From assembly GCF_945859685.1 (NCBI RefSeq), contig NC_079147.1:261320572-261384571 (forward strand): 64,000 bases of DNA. The letters run 5' to 3'. This document shows, piece after piece, positions 50,241-61,700 of the stretch. The notes beneath the pieces were generated by a model that saw only the letters and a list, made by a program, of their open reading frames with translations, was not told the origin of the DNA and made no database searches. Both the position numbers and the translations under genes were made by a program. The first letter of the stretch is position 1. Each line of letters opens with the position of its first letter. Source of the DNA: Eupeodes corollae. Its lineage: Eukaryota > Arthropoda > Insecta > Diptera > Syrphidae.

Positions 50241-50589
50241 CTAACCTAAGTTGCAGATCTACTCACAAAAGTCGAAAACCACCAAGGGCCTCGAAGTCAA
50301 CATAATCGATGTAATCGGTCAAATTCAGACTGACACTACAAATTTGGAAAAAGTTTATCTACTGCTTTTGGATAGGACATAGTTTTTGAAGAAGGTGATA
50401 AAACGATTATTGTACTTCTTTACTACTTTGGGTGAGTTTCATATCCGTCAGCTTAACTATTGCTTAATCTATTGCCGAATAAACTAAAATGTGTCTTTTT
50501 GGATTCCTCAATCCGGGTTTTTTCAGTGGTTTCTTATCTTAAGTTCGAAAAGTAAATGCTCAGTTATCTCTAAATTTTCTTTTTTGTCT
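50241..50589. other. Unassigned stretch
   Basis: No gene seen. It may include the 3' UTR of the preceding retrotransposon fragment. Confidence 0.35.
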
Positions 50590-53145
50590 TACTCACTTAA
50601 GGTGGCGCTACAGTCTGGAGCGGACCTCGGTAACTAGCCAGCTGTTTCCAGTTTCACAAATCAAATTGGTTTAGGTGTTCACCCACCTGCGTGAGACACC
50701 TGAGTCGCGGGATTGGATTCGAAAACCTCTCGGGCTCTACATGACCCACTCATCTAAGTCGTTGGACTTTTATTCTTTTAACCATGTCAGTGTCACTGTG
50801 CAGCTCGTACAGTCTGTCTGTCACCCGTAGAATTTTTCTCTCGAATCATCCTAAGACGCTCTCATTTTTCTTTGACAGGGTCCTGGCTTCAGTGCCATAA
50901 ATGAGAACCGGGATGATGAGTGTCTTATAGATGGTGATTTTAGATGCTCGAGAGAGGACTTTACTACTCAATTGCCTTCTAAGTCCAAATAAGCAGCGAT
51001 TTGCAAGAGTTTTTCTTCGTTTGATTTCAGCGCTGGGGTCGTTGGTTATAGCTGTCCATGGTAACGTTTTGTCCAAGACGTCGTTATTCAACGTTTTTTT
51101 TTAATGACAGCATTTACTTGGTCTTGACCTCATTGACCAATGAACCACTGACTTCACGCTTTGATCTTCCAATTATGTCAATATCATCTGCGTATCCGAG
51201 TAGTTGGATGGACCTTCGGAAGATTGTGCTTCTAGTGTTTACGGTTGAGTTTTGCACCATTATCTCCAGAACAATATTAAAGAAGTCGAGTGACAGTGCA
51301 TCGCCTTGTCTAAAAACTTTTTTGACATCAAATGCAACGGTGAGATCTTTTCCGACCTTGATAGAGCAGCGTGCATTCTCCATCGTCATTCTGCACAAAC
51401 GGATAAGTTTGATAGGGATGCCAAAACCAGACATTGCTCTGTAGAGCTCTTCCCTATAGATGCTGTCATACGCGGTTTAAAATCGATAAAGAGTTGGTAG
51501 GTATCGATTTGAAATTCCTGGGTTTTTTTTTTTCAAGATCTGCCGTAGTGTGAATATTTGGTCGATTGTGGACTTTCCTGGTCTGAAGCCACACTGATAA
51601 GGACCTATCAAGAAGTTCACATAGTGCGGCAGAGAGTATCTTATACGCAATGTTAAGGAGACTGATGCCTGTGTAGGTGACGCAGTTTAGAGGGTCTCCT
51701 TTCTTATGTATCGGGCACACTATGCTGAGATTCCACTCATCGGGCATGCTTTCTTCCGACCATATTTTGCAGATGAGTTGGTGCATGCTCCCTACCTGCT
51801 TTGAATAGTTCGGCAGCGATGCCGTCAGCTCTAGCAGCTTTGTTTGACTTAAGTTTAGATATAGCTCTCTTCACTTCGTCAAGGTCAGGTAGGCCGAATT
51901 GTTAATCTGCGTCGCCTGGGTTGAGTGGTTCTATCTTCCTTACAGCGGAATTCGGTTCGTCATCGTAGTTATATAATTTGGAGAAGTGGTTTTTCCATAT
52001 TCTCAACATAGACTGCGGTTTCGCTACGATGTTCCCCTGATCATCCTTACAGGATTCGGTTAGTGGCTGGTACCCATGGGAGGTTTTTTTACCTTTTGGT
52101 AAAATTTACGAACCTCATTTCTGTTGTGACATCCCTCTATCTCCTCGATCGCGCGCTTCTCATGTTCTCTTTTTTTCATCTAAGAAGCAGGTGTTCTTCT
52201 CTCCTCTTCTGCTCGTAGAGCTCGCGAGCAGCTCTAGTCCTTTTGTGCAGCGCCGTTTTGTATGCCTCTTGTTTCGATGCGTGCACTTGCCGGCATTCGT
52301 CGTCAAACCAGGGGTTACGCTGTGGTTGCCGTGTGAAACCTAGCACTTCAGAGGCGGCATCTTTGTTGGCTGCAAGGCAATGTTGCCACTGGTTTTCAAT
52401 GTTTAATGCAGGCAGCATAGAACTCCTTAAGAGGTTATAAGAGACTCGATCGGAAAAGAACATGGCAGTATCGTCTAACGTCGAGTCTTCTCACAGTACT
52501 TCCTTGTTTTGGCTTGGATCGGGATATCCGTAGCCGTACCTTGGCTACAACGAGGTAGTGGTATGATTCAATGTTGGCCCCTCGGAAAGTTTGTACATCC
52601 TGTATAGTGGAGAAGTGTCGTGCGTCCATCGCAATGTTGTCAATCTGGTTGACAGTAGATTGATCAGGAGATTTTCATGTCCTCTTGTAGAACGTCTCGC
52701 ACCGCAGCGAAATCGATCAGCATGAATCCGTTGTCGGAGTTGGTGTCATGCAGGCTGTATCTCCCGATTGTGCCAACAAAGATAAATTCTCTTCCTAACT
52801 TGGCGTTAAAATCTCCTAAGATAATTTTAATGTCATAGCTAGGGCACTGCTCATAAGTCTTGTCCAAGAGCTCGAAGCGAAGAATATGTCTTTGGTGTCT
52901 TCATCTTTCTCCTCTGTTGGGGCATGCGCGCATATTAGGCTTATGTTGGCGAATTTACCTTTGATGCGGATTGTCGTGAACCGCTCGCTCACATTCAAGA
53001 CTTTTTGGCTGAGTCTAGTTCTAACAACAAATCCACACCTAAATAGACGCTATTTTTGTTCTCGGTAGCATTCGCCGTAGTATACATGTTAGTCTTTAAG
53101 TTATCGTTTGCCCGGTCCACCATTCATTTTTCTCAACTGCAGTGC
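50590..53145 (-). mobile_element. RTE-like retrotransposon, longest copy (copy 4)
   Basis: On the - strand from right to left: endonuclease (FVVRTRLSQKVLNVSERFTT region, ICAHAPTEEKDE, KIILGDFNAKLGRE, NGFMLIDFAAVRD, then ANIESYHYLVVAKVRLR); a linker with QRNPWFDDECRQ; RT (ICPIHKKGDPLNCVTYTGIS, GYADDIDIIGRS); and the connecting region with TIYKTLIIPVLIYGTEARTL. The C-terminal GRPR segment is partly lost. Its left edge GGTGGCGCTACAGTC matches copy 1 (GGTGGCGGTACAGTC). Frameshifts and small deletions make it inactive. It is the reference for the deletion in copy 1. Confidence 0.82.
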
Positions 53146-55236
53146 AATGTTTACTATATGAAAATAACATTAAAACAGAAAGAGCTTGAAGCTATATCAC
53201 AACTTTATTTCATTGATCTAAAATAGTTAGAAGCTAATTCATACTTATTATCAAAAAGGTATTCATGGATTTCAAATAATATGAAGTATTTCTATTAAAA
53301 AAGATATCAAACTTTTAAGTAAAGTCAAACAAACAAACGCAATTTATTTGAGAAATCCAAAAACTTTTGATGAATGATTTATATCTGAAATAGTTCAATT
53401 TGAACTTTTAACCTTAAGAATGTCATTTAAGAAAATGAACTTATGTAACGAAAAAAACTTAATCAAACAAAAAACTAACAAGACTTTGAAATAAAAAGAC
53501 CATTTGCAAAAGTCTAAAACTTTCTTATATCTCATGTAAGCCTATTTGTGTCACCTCAAATATTTCCCACCATCCTAAACATATCTTCCTTTCGTCTTTC
53601 ATAAAAATGATTTCTTGGAATTTACTATCTTTACCTTCCTACATGATCAAAATCAACAACTTATCATTTCATTCCAAGAAAAGGAAACATAATCAAGACA
53701 GTAGCTGCATAGTTCTATATATACATATGTATGTATGTAAAAGGGTATATTTCAACACCTACCTGCATATATATATTTATACAAGTAGCCTATAAAGCTT
53801 GGGAATTATATATGTATAGAGACATTAAGAATAACGAAACAGTCGACATTTTTTAACCTTGAACATTACTCATTTTGCGCGCGTCAGGAAAGGCATTTTA
53901 TCTTCATGTCTTGAAGTCATCATCACAACATTATTATGTGAAATCTAGGTCAGGAACTTTTGGATTCATATGAAATTAATTCCCTCATTTTTGTGTATAC
54001 ATTTGCGTTAAATGCTGATAATCGGCTTAGCAGTGCGGTATCATAAACAAGCAGCAACTAACAACAGGAAAAAAAGGCCACTCTATCCCTGGTCAGTCAT
54101 CCAGGGAAGATAAAGATATAAGTCTGTGTTGACAGGGTCGTACCTAGAAAACAAGAGATCTAGAAAAATGTTAGAATATTCTGAAAGATAAACATTAAGA
54201 TTAATTTTTGCGGTTTAGAAACTTGTTACTCTTTTCTAATACCAACATTTAAGTTTTACACTTCTCTCACAAAGATTTGTAAGACATCAATTTTGGTAAA
54301 GATGCCTTTTAAAAAATAATCAAAAGGTTTAATTTAAAACTTGTCCAATCAGTTTTTTTTCCAACTATACAGTACCAAAAGTATCTAAAAAATCAAAATC
54401 AATATAGTTGACCTTGTTCTTCATTTTTTGACTACGACCCTGGTATTTATTTAGAAAAAAGGGAGCTTCTTCGTGACACTTAAGAAATAGCATTATGGTG
54501 GAGTTCTGGAAATTTGATATGATTCATTATAATTATTATTATTATCGCTGATGTAGGATAATGCGCTGAAGGGAAGAATAACAACTCGTGTTACTATTAA
54601 AATAAACATTTTTGTTTTGTATTCTTTTGTGGGTAAATTGTTGTTCTATATAAACGATTTTGTTTTGTGGCTGGACACAATAGTAAATTCATTAGGAGCT
54701 AATAATAACGTTTTTTCTGTCACAAGTCGCAAAGTGAATAAGCAACAGTTGACCTAAATTTTGGTTGTTTTGTTGTTGTTTAGATAAAAAAGGGGACTTT
54801 TAAGATACGAACAAATATTTAGTAAAAAAGAAACAAACATTTATAAAAGTAGGACTACATGGGGTAGGTTATTTGTATTCTTTTCAATAAAAAAAACAAT
54901 CTTCGATTTTAGGAATTCTTAATCGAGGGGAAAATAAATAAAAATGGGAATTCCAAGAATAACATAATGTTTCTTTTGAATTTAAACATTTTTCAAATCA
55001 ATTATTTGACCTATTTCACTTGTCTGTTTATTTTAAAAAATACTTTAACATGAAAAGTAGGTACTTTGAAAAGTTGAAGTTTTTACTTCAAGTCATGTCT
55101 TGAGCGGCATATTTAATAATATATCAATCGAGCTAAAACTTGTCAAAATTTCAAAATGATTTTGTTTTTTGTTTTTCAGTTTGGAAATATTCTTTACATG
55201 GATAATCACAGATATTTTTCTAGATATGTTTTTAGG
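53146..55236. other. Intergenic DNA, no gene seen
   Basis: AT-rich and unrecognised. ATATAC/TATG simple repeats occur at about 53718-53740. Confidence 0.5.
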
Positions 55237-55440
55237 TATTCCAATAGGGATGTGTTTACATTAGAACCTTTGGTGGCCATATTTTATTGACGTATTATTA
55301 AATCAGCGTTAAGTTTGTCAGACCTTATTTTTCATCTGATATATCTGAACGAATAGTTTTTTAAAACCATGAAGACCTAAAGTTTTAACGAAGTTCATAA
55401 GTTATTTTTTGAACTTTGAGCTACCGCGTGCGAGCTGTTA
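55237..55440 (+). mobile_element. Possible mariner 5' end fragment
   Basis: GTATTCCAATAGGGATGT at 55237 and the following GGTGGCCATATTTTATTGA resemble the left end of the mariner at 48506. No transposase follows. Confidence 0.4.
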
Positions 55441-55685
55441 TTACTCCCTCCTGGCCATTTATCCCGATCGCTAGCCGACGCTGAGCCGCCATCCAGTTGT
55501 GCAGCCCAAGGCTTCGGGCTTTCTATTCTACGCCATCTCTTAAGATTAAGAATGGTCTGTCACGATGTCGCCTACTATAAGATGTACTTCAAACGACATT
55601 TCGAACTGGTTCCTTTCCGCTCATACTATAGCTAAGTGTCCAGAGCCCAGATTTACCGGATTCTACTAAGCTTAATAGGTAGATT

Positions 55686-55729
55686 TAATACCGTACCCAT
55701 GGCATGATGGTTAGAGCGTTTTACTGTCA
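55686..55729 (+). mobile_element. tRNA-derived SINE, 5' head fragment
   Basis: GTACCCATGGCATGATGGTT then AGAGCGTTTTACTGTCA matches the start of the SINE at 59274 (A box included), cut off within the anticodon arm. It lies just before the Jockey-like ORF2 remnant. Confidence 0.65.
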
Positions 55730-55734
55730 ATTGA

Positions 55735-57300
55735 CATTTACACCACACTCTTCCATAATGCACTGAATAATGCATATTATCCAGTACATTGGAAGACCGC
55801 TGTGGTTCATCCTCTCCCGAAAAAGGAAAAGGACAACTCCAACCCGTCAAATCTTCGGTCGATAAGTCTTCTTCCGAGCATCAGCAAAGTTTTCGAAAAA
55901 ATCATTAATAGGGCTCTGACTAAGTGGGCTGCGGACAAAAAATGAATTCCGGACAAACAGTTCGGGTTTAAGACGGGTTCATGCTGCGTCTAAACTCGTT
56001 TCTGATATCCAATGGAATAAATCAAAACAACAATGCACAGGTGCTGTTCTGGTTGATCTGGAAAAGGCCTTTGACACCGTATGGCATAAGCAAGCCATTG
56101 TTGTATATACTTTATGATATGCTTAACGGTAGAAAGTTTGTTGTCAAAAGTGGAAATGTAACAGGGAGCGGTGAATTCGCCGATTCTCTTCGGCATTTAC
56201 ACTAGCGATCTGATAGGTAGTCTTACAAAGGCAATTGCGTACGCCGACGTTCTAATTGCGTACAGAACGGCCCGAAAGGTTGAGGTTATTAGAATTCTCT
56301 TGCAGCGTGATTTCGACAAGATTCAGCGATATTGCGACGACTGGAAACTGAAAATAAATGTCCAGAAGTCGGAGACAATTCTGTTCCGGACTCCGTTGGC
56401 TAGGGCCACGAGAGATACGTGTAAGAATTGGAGCAAGATGGTCATCGTTGATCTTCACAGGCAGCCATTAGCGAGCAAAAGTGTAGTTAAGTACCTCGGC
56501 ATCTGGTTAGATCAGTATTTGTATTTCGACAAACATATAAATGCCACTCTCATGGCAGGCAGAGGAGCCTTCGCTCGGATGAAACGGCTGTTTTTAAGCA
56601 GTCTGCTTGACCCAAGAGTGAAGGTGATTTGCTACATGACCCTCATACGGCCGATGATCGTTTATGGTTGTCCTGTGTGCTTCAACGTTGCCCCTTCCCA
56701 GATGGAGAAGTTCCTAATGCTCGAGCGGCAGTGTTTACGACGCTATACCGGCTTATATTGAAGAGCCGAATCTTCTTATGTCCATTTTCGATTTCAACGG
56801 TGTCATATACAACGGGGCTAGAACCAACAGAGTTGACAATTTCGTGGTAAAACTCGTTAGAGGTCACGGTGTCCTATACAACGGGGATCGAACCAACAGA
56901 ATTGACAATTTCGTGGTAAAACTCGTTCGAGGTCTAATTGCAAGAGCTATGTCTTCGCCCAACAATTTAATTCAAACATCTTAATTTTCTTTTTAGATAG
57001 ATCCTGTATCGGATAGATTGGCAGTTCCGTTAATCTACCACGTCAGACGACGAACCGTGGATAGGCAACTCCTGTACAATCGGGACGTCATGGCACAAGG
57101 CGGAGCAGAGCTCCTTCGGTTCAGTAGGGCTGTGTCCGAACGGGGCCGAATTGATAGGGTGAAGCAGGAGAAGCAGTTTCGGTGACTTCAATCGGCACTT
57201 GATAGTGGGTTTTAAGCCTTGGCCGGCTTACATACTTGTTTTATAGTTTAAGGGTTTAGTTTTAAGTAGAATAGGCATGGTGGCACGAAAAAAATACAAA
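55735..57300 (+). mobile_element. Jockey-like non-LTR retrotransposon ORF2 (decayed)
   Basis: RT fingers (YPVHWKTAVVHPLPKKEKDN, SISLLPSISKVFEKIINRAL, KQFGFKTGS) run in shifted frames into the palm (GAVLVDLEKAFDTVWHK, SPILFGIYTSDL, IAYADVLIAYRTA with ADV in place of ADD). A 196-codon stretch (56171-56761) holds YCDDWKLKINVQKSE, VKYLGIWLDQYLYFDKHINA and RQCLRRYTGLY. C-terminal sequence continues to about 57185 and includes a 69-bp tandem duplication. An A-rich tail begins near 57288. Frameshifts near 55950, 56165 and 56762 break the gene. Confidence 0.82.
56797..56934 (+). repeat. Tandem duplication of a 69-bp (23-codon) unit in ORF2
   Basis: Unit 56797-56865 is followed directly by 56866-56934. 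Both encode GV-YNG-RTNR-DNFVVKLV-type sequence in the same frame (GVIYNGARTNRVDNFVVKLV, then GVLYNGDRTNRIDNFVVKLV). The copies differ at about a tenth of positions. Confidence 0.88.
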
Positions 57301-57794
57301 ACAAAAAAAAACAAAAAAAATAAAAAAAATAAAAAAAACATTAAAAAAAAAACATGGAATAAAAAAAAATAAAAAAAAGGACAACAAAATATGAAAAACC
57401 AAAAATGTTAGATAGTTAGATTTGCTGCTGTGGTTGTTCTAGTTTTTAAATAGTTTATAGGTAGGTAGAATAGGTTGTTTAAGTTAGCTTTAAATTTTAT
57501 ATTAAGGACCTAATTTTATGTACTTTGTAAGAAAAAATAAAAAAGGATATTGATAGTAGTTTTTCTCAAATTTTCTTATAAATACAAAAATAAATAAAAT
57601 TTAAATAGAAGTAAAATAGATCTTAGGGCCAAAAGGCATTAGTAGTTAGAGTTATAGTTTAACTTAGAGTGTCCGTATGGGACCATTAAGTTAGTTGTTA
57701 GTTATGTATAATTAGGCTAGTTTTATGAATTTTTGTCTAGCTTTAAGATAGGTTTAAGGATGAATTAATAAAAATTAATTTAAAAAAAAAGTGA
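57301..57794 (+). other. A-rich tail and 3' non-coding DNA after the Jockey-like element
   Basis: Long A runs broken by T at 57288-57385, then TA-rich DNA with several GTTAG/TTTAAG words to another A run at 57782. No gene. Confidence 0.5.
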
Positions 57795-57797
57795 ATT

Positions 57798-58024
57798 TTA
57801 CTGTCATGGTTTCGATCCCTGCCTATGCCATTTAAATTTTTTATTTCACGGGTTCTGTCTCTTTCGAAGAATTGACAAATCCTCCTTGAAAAGTGATTTT
57901 AGCTTGGGCTTAAAGATGGAGGCCCCTTCAATTCCTAACAGCATTACCTGCACAAAGGTATGGTTGAGAGTTGTAAGTCACAAGGCCCTAGTTCTCAACG
58001 GACTGTTGAGCCACCTAACTTAAT
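57798..58024 (+). mobile_element. tRNA-derived SINE, copy 2 (lacks the first part of the head)
   Basis: It begins in the tRNA-like head at ACTGTCATGG with the B box shifted to GGTTTCGATCCCTGCC. Then comes the shared body (TTCACGGGTTCTG, ATTGACAAAT, GAGTTGTAAGTCACAAGGCC, GGACTGTTGAGCCACC). It is more diverged than the copy at 59272. Confidence 0.75.
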
Positions 58025-58189
58025 TTCTTATATTGTATACAAATCATGATTTTAGCGCCCCCAGAATCGTCCTTTGCTACAAAAGGAGAATTTAATTGTC
58101 CACAGGTATCGAATTCATAATTGAGTGGGGCGGGATCATATCGTTCTGTACAGCAGCAGCTTAGAAATTATGGTTAGGTATCTAAATGT

Positions 58190-58900
58190 AAGTAGCTTTG
58201 ATAGACTAAAATAAGCTCTGTTGTTTTAGAACAACAGCACACATAGTTTTTCTTCTATTCTGTTATCGGCTGAGACTATGGACCCAAGGTTTTGGAAAGT
58301 TTGCTCTACTTGAAATTCATGCGCCGCTACCTTAATTGTTTGACCAACTATTCTTCTCACAGTCGTCGACACATGTACTTTATTTTTCCTTCACTAAAAT
58401 TATCCCCCCCATATTTTGTGCCAATCTGAATGTTAACGTGCCAGAGTCACAGATTGCTTTGTCTAACGCTAGGTTCAAGATAAGACAGGCCAAACCATAT
58501 CCGTGTCAGAATCCATTGTAGATGTTGATTGGTCTCGATAGCAATTCGTCTATTTTACCTTGGCTTTTTATTTTGGTAATGTTCAACCTAAATAGTTTGG
58601 GATGCCAAATTCTTTCATGGAATCGAATAGTTCTAACCTGGCTATGCTATTTTAGGCGGCTTTAAAGTCATTAAACAGATAATAAGCTGGAATATTAAGT
58701 TCCAGACATTTTTCCATTGCCTGTCTTAGGGTAAACATTTGATCGGTTGTTGATTTGCCTGGGATGAAGTCAAACTGATATTATCTGATGATATTTTTAG
58801 CGTATGGAGCTAACCAATCTTCAAGGATAGAGGAGAATATCTTATAAGTAGTACTCAATTACGTGATACTACTATAGTTGATGCACGTAATTTCTTGTAC
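58190..58900 (-). mobile_element. RTE-like reverse transcriptase remnant (copy 5, very decayed)
   Basis: The - strand reads, with stops, FIPGKSTTDQMFTLRQAMEK, YYLFNDFKAA and LFDSMKEFGIP, equivalents of FRPGKSTIDQIFTLRQILEK, FIDFKA and RFGIS in copy 1. No open frame over 60 codons survives on this strand. It is the most eroded of the five. Confidence 0.6.
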
Positions 58901-59039
58901 ATGTGAAACATAATACTTTTTCGACGTGAACTTTAATATCATAAATTGTTTGATATAAAGCTGACCGCCATGTTAAAACTGACCGGCATCCCTAAATATT
59001 GAATGACCCTCTATTAAAAATATGCCAAAGGTGTCGGTA

Positions 59040-61700
59040 CTCGGTGCACATTGGTTTTAAATTGTTGAATATTGCAATGGCTGGGAAGACATAGTACGGC
59101 TAAAGAACGAATCTCTGTACCTACTTGACAGTACGAACGAAGTTGGGCTCGGGGTATATTTATGAGCATTTCTAGAAGCCCGAGTATTAAAGTTGAACTG
59201 CTTAAGCGAAGGAATGCAACTGGCTATTTTTCTAGAGCTAAACCGTTTAAATAACGGTAAAAGAGGGTGAGGTGGTACCCGTGGCATGATGGTTAGTGCG
59301 TTGGACTGTCATGCTAGAGGTCTTGGGTTCGATCCCTGCCTATGCCACCTAAAGTCTTTTCACGGGTACTGCCTCTTGCGAGGAATTGACAAATTCTCCA
59401 AGAGTAACTATTGTCGTGAAAAAGTGCTTTCTCAAAATTAGCCGTTTGGAGTCGGCATATAAACTGTAGGTCCCCTCCATTCCTGACAACATTACTCGCA
59501 CACAGGAATGGTTGAGAGTTGTAAGTCACTAGGCCTTGGTTCTCAATGGACTGTCGCGCCACCCAATTTATTTTTTATTTATTTTTAAAAGAGGGTGAGA
59601 CAAGCAACATTTCGACGATGTTGAAGCTACGTAAATGATTTATGATGGTTATGTGTTATATCACCAATTAAACTAAATGCTCTGCGTTCAATACTGGCCA
59701 AGAGGCTTAAGTAAGTTGCAGGAGCACCAGCCTAGACATGTAATACTCAAGTTTGTAGATAACAGACAGATCAGAGGACTAGCAAAAATTCTTGCACCGC
59801 CTTAGAAAACCCAAACATCTTGCGGCATTTTTGGCGACATCGCGTATGTGATCGTTCCACAAAAGGTTGGTGATGCACATACCGAGAATATTAAGATGTT
59901 CAGTCTTCTCGATGCAAGTAAAATCTATGGATAATGCAAGGGGGGTGTATCTTGCATTAACGATACAAGACAGCATTGGGTTGTCGAAACATTAAATTCC
60001 ACGTGGTTTCTTATTCCCCATTGTACAATGCTGTTTAGGTCGGAATTTAATGGACATATCATATTTTGTCGTTGCAGTTCCACATCAGAAGAAGAGAGAT
60101 ATGAATCTGAAAACGAATATGAAAAGATAAGAGTACTATCGTCAGCGAAACAATGTATTGGGTTAGAAGTTGTAGACAGGAGATCATTAATACAAATAAG
60201 GAAGAGTGTTGGAGATAGAACAGAGACCTGAGGCACATAAGCATTTATTTTGTGGTTTTCAGATTTGAGTCCATCCAATACAACTTGTATTGAACGATTC
60301 GAAAGGTAATTACTTATCCAAAGAAGGACGGATTCATGCTAACCGAAAGCACACATTTTCGATGAGGGAGCCTGATGCCAAACCCTATCAAATGCTTTTG
60401 AAATATCAAGTGCAATAATTTTACTTCTCCAAAAAGATGTAAGGATTTGTTCTACTCTTCGGTGAGATGAAACATGCGATCACTAGTGGACCTATTGCTA
60501 CGAAAGCCGTATTGACGGTCTTTAAGAAGCTTTCGAACTTGGAGATATTTTTTGAGCTGATAATTAATCAGCGTTTTCATTTTGAGGAAGATTCGCCTTT
60601 TTTAGCAATAGGTTGGGCAAATGCGGTTTTCGATCTTTCGAACGAGCCCTGAGGAGAAGGACAGATAAATAAGCTTACGCAGTGGGTTTGCCAGCGTTAA
60701 AGAACCTTTTCAGAACAAAAGCGGATATACCACCCGGACCAACGGATTTATGTATGTTAAATTCATTTTGGACTCTCGCTACAGTAGGAGTGCGAACAAA
60801 TTTTGTCCCATAGAATCACTAACTCTCTTAAGTACAGGCGGAGTCATAACACTTACTGGCAGCGTTGAATTGGCAGCGAACTGCCTAGCAGAGAAATTAT
60901 ATTTCTATAAAAAGCTAACAAATGGAGTGTATTTGACAACGAGCGTAGGAGCCAAGGAAGAGGAAGACTTCTTAATATTTTTTACACATTACCACACATT
61001 TTTACTGCCTTTGGGACATGTAAAAAGTTGATCCGTCGAATATGGGTGTTGCAGGTCTTCCTGGCTTACTTGAACTCATTCCAGTTTTCCTCAGTTGGAT
61101 TGGCTTTAAAACAACGGAAACTTATCTTCTTGACCCTAATAACCTCTTTACAGCTAGCATCGAATTATGCGTTTTCCTTAGGTCTGATGCTTTTAACCCT
61201 ATTCGGTATAAAAGTTCTCATTCCCAGGAGTAACAAACTTGCTATCATATCAGCACTGGCGTCAACGTCACTATCGAGGAAGCATAGTGAGTGACCAGTT
61301 ATAGATCCTAAAATATAATTATTGAGACCGTCCCAGTTGGCTTCCTCGTATTGCCAAATGGTTCTCTTATGAGCTCTTTCCTTAACTAGAGAGTTCTTAC
61401 ACGAGAAATTTGCTGATATGATACAATGGTCAGATGTGCCTAGAGGAGATAGAACACTAATAGTGTACTTACCAAGGTCAGACGTAAGGAAGAAGTCAAG
61501 AGTGTTTTCTGCTCTACCTTCCACGTCCGATATTCGAGTCTGCTCGTTGACCAGCTGAGTAAGGTGGTTCAACTCAGCTAAGATCTCCTTCCTTCTGGTG
61601 TTGTCTGGATCGAATGTTGAAGCCATGAAGAATTGTGTACATTGAAATCGTCCGTAACAACGATTTCAGTGAGAGGATAGGCCACTCTGTCTAGATTGGG
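59040..61700 (-). mobile_element. CR1/Jockey-like non-LTR retrotransposon, copy B, with a nested SINE
   Basis: On the - strand from right to left: endonuclease end (DFNVHNSSWLQHS-like at about 61640; LDFFLTSDLGKYTISVLSPL; GTSDHCIISANFS), linker (IWQYEEANWDG, NRVKSIRPKEN), decayed RT fingers, palm (SVLSPTLFLICIND, CFADDSTLIFSYS), thumb (EKTEHLNILGMCITN, AARCLGFLRRCKNF), and after the SINE the C-terminal SSRYRDSFFSRT. The element is closely related to copy A (42900-44330) but complementary in extent and inverted. Stops and frameshifts show it is dead. Confidence 0.82.
59272..59585 (+). mobile_element. Complete tRNA-derived SINE with target-site duplication
   Basis: A tRNA-like head at 59281-59348 folds with acceptor arms GTGGCAT/ATGCCAC. 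It has A box TGGCATGATGG (59282) and B box GGTTCGATCCC (59326), and CTGTCAT in the anticodon loop (GTC, as in tRNA-Asp). A body of about 220 bp and a T/A-rich tail (ATTTATTTTTTATTT...) follow. Perfect 14-bp duplications TAAAAGAGGGTGAG flank it at 59258-59271 and 59586-59599. RNA polymerase III should read the + strand; the element has no protein and depends on a LINE partner. The open frame antisense to it is not a gene. Confidence 0.92.

Noticed and set aside
59281..59348. Functional tRNA-Asp gene
   Set aside because: The head is continuous with a repeated SINE body, is flanked by target-site duplications, and has related truncated copies at 55686 and 57798.
59057..59562. Two minus-strand ORFs as novel small genes
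   Set aside because: One is the CR1-like C-terminus running into SINE sequence and the other is antisense to the SINE.
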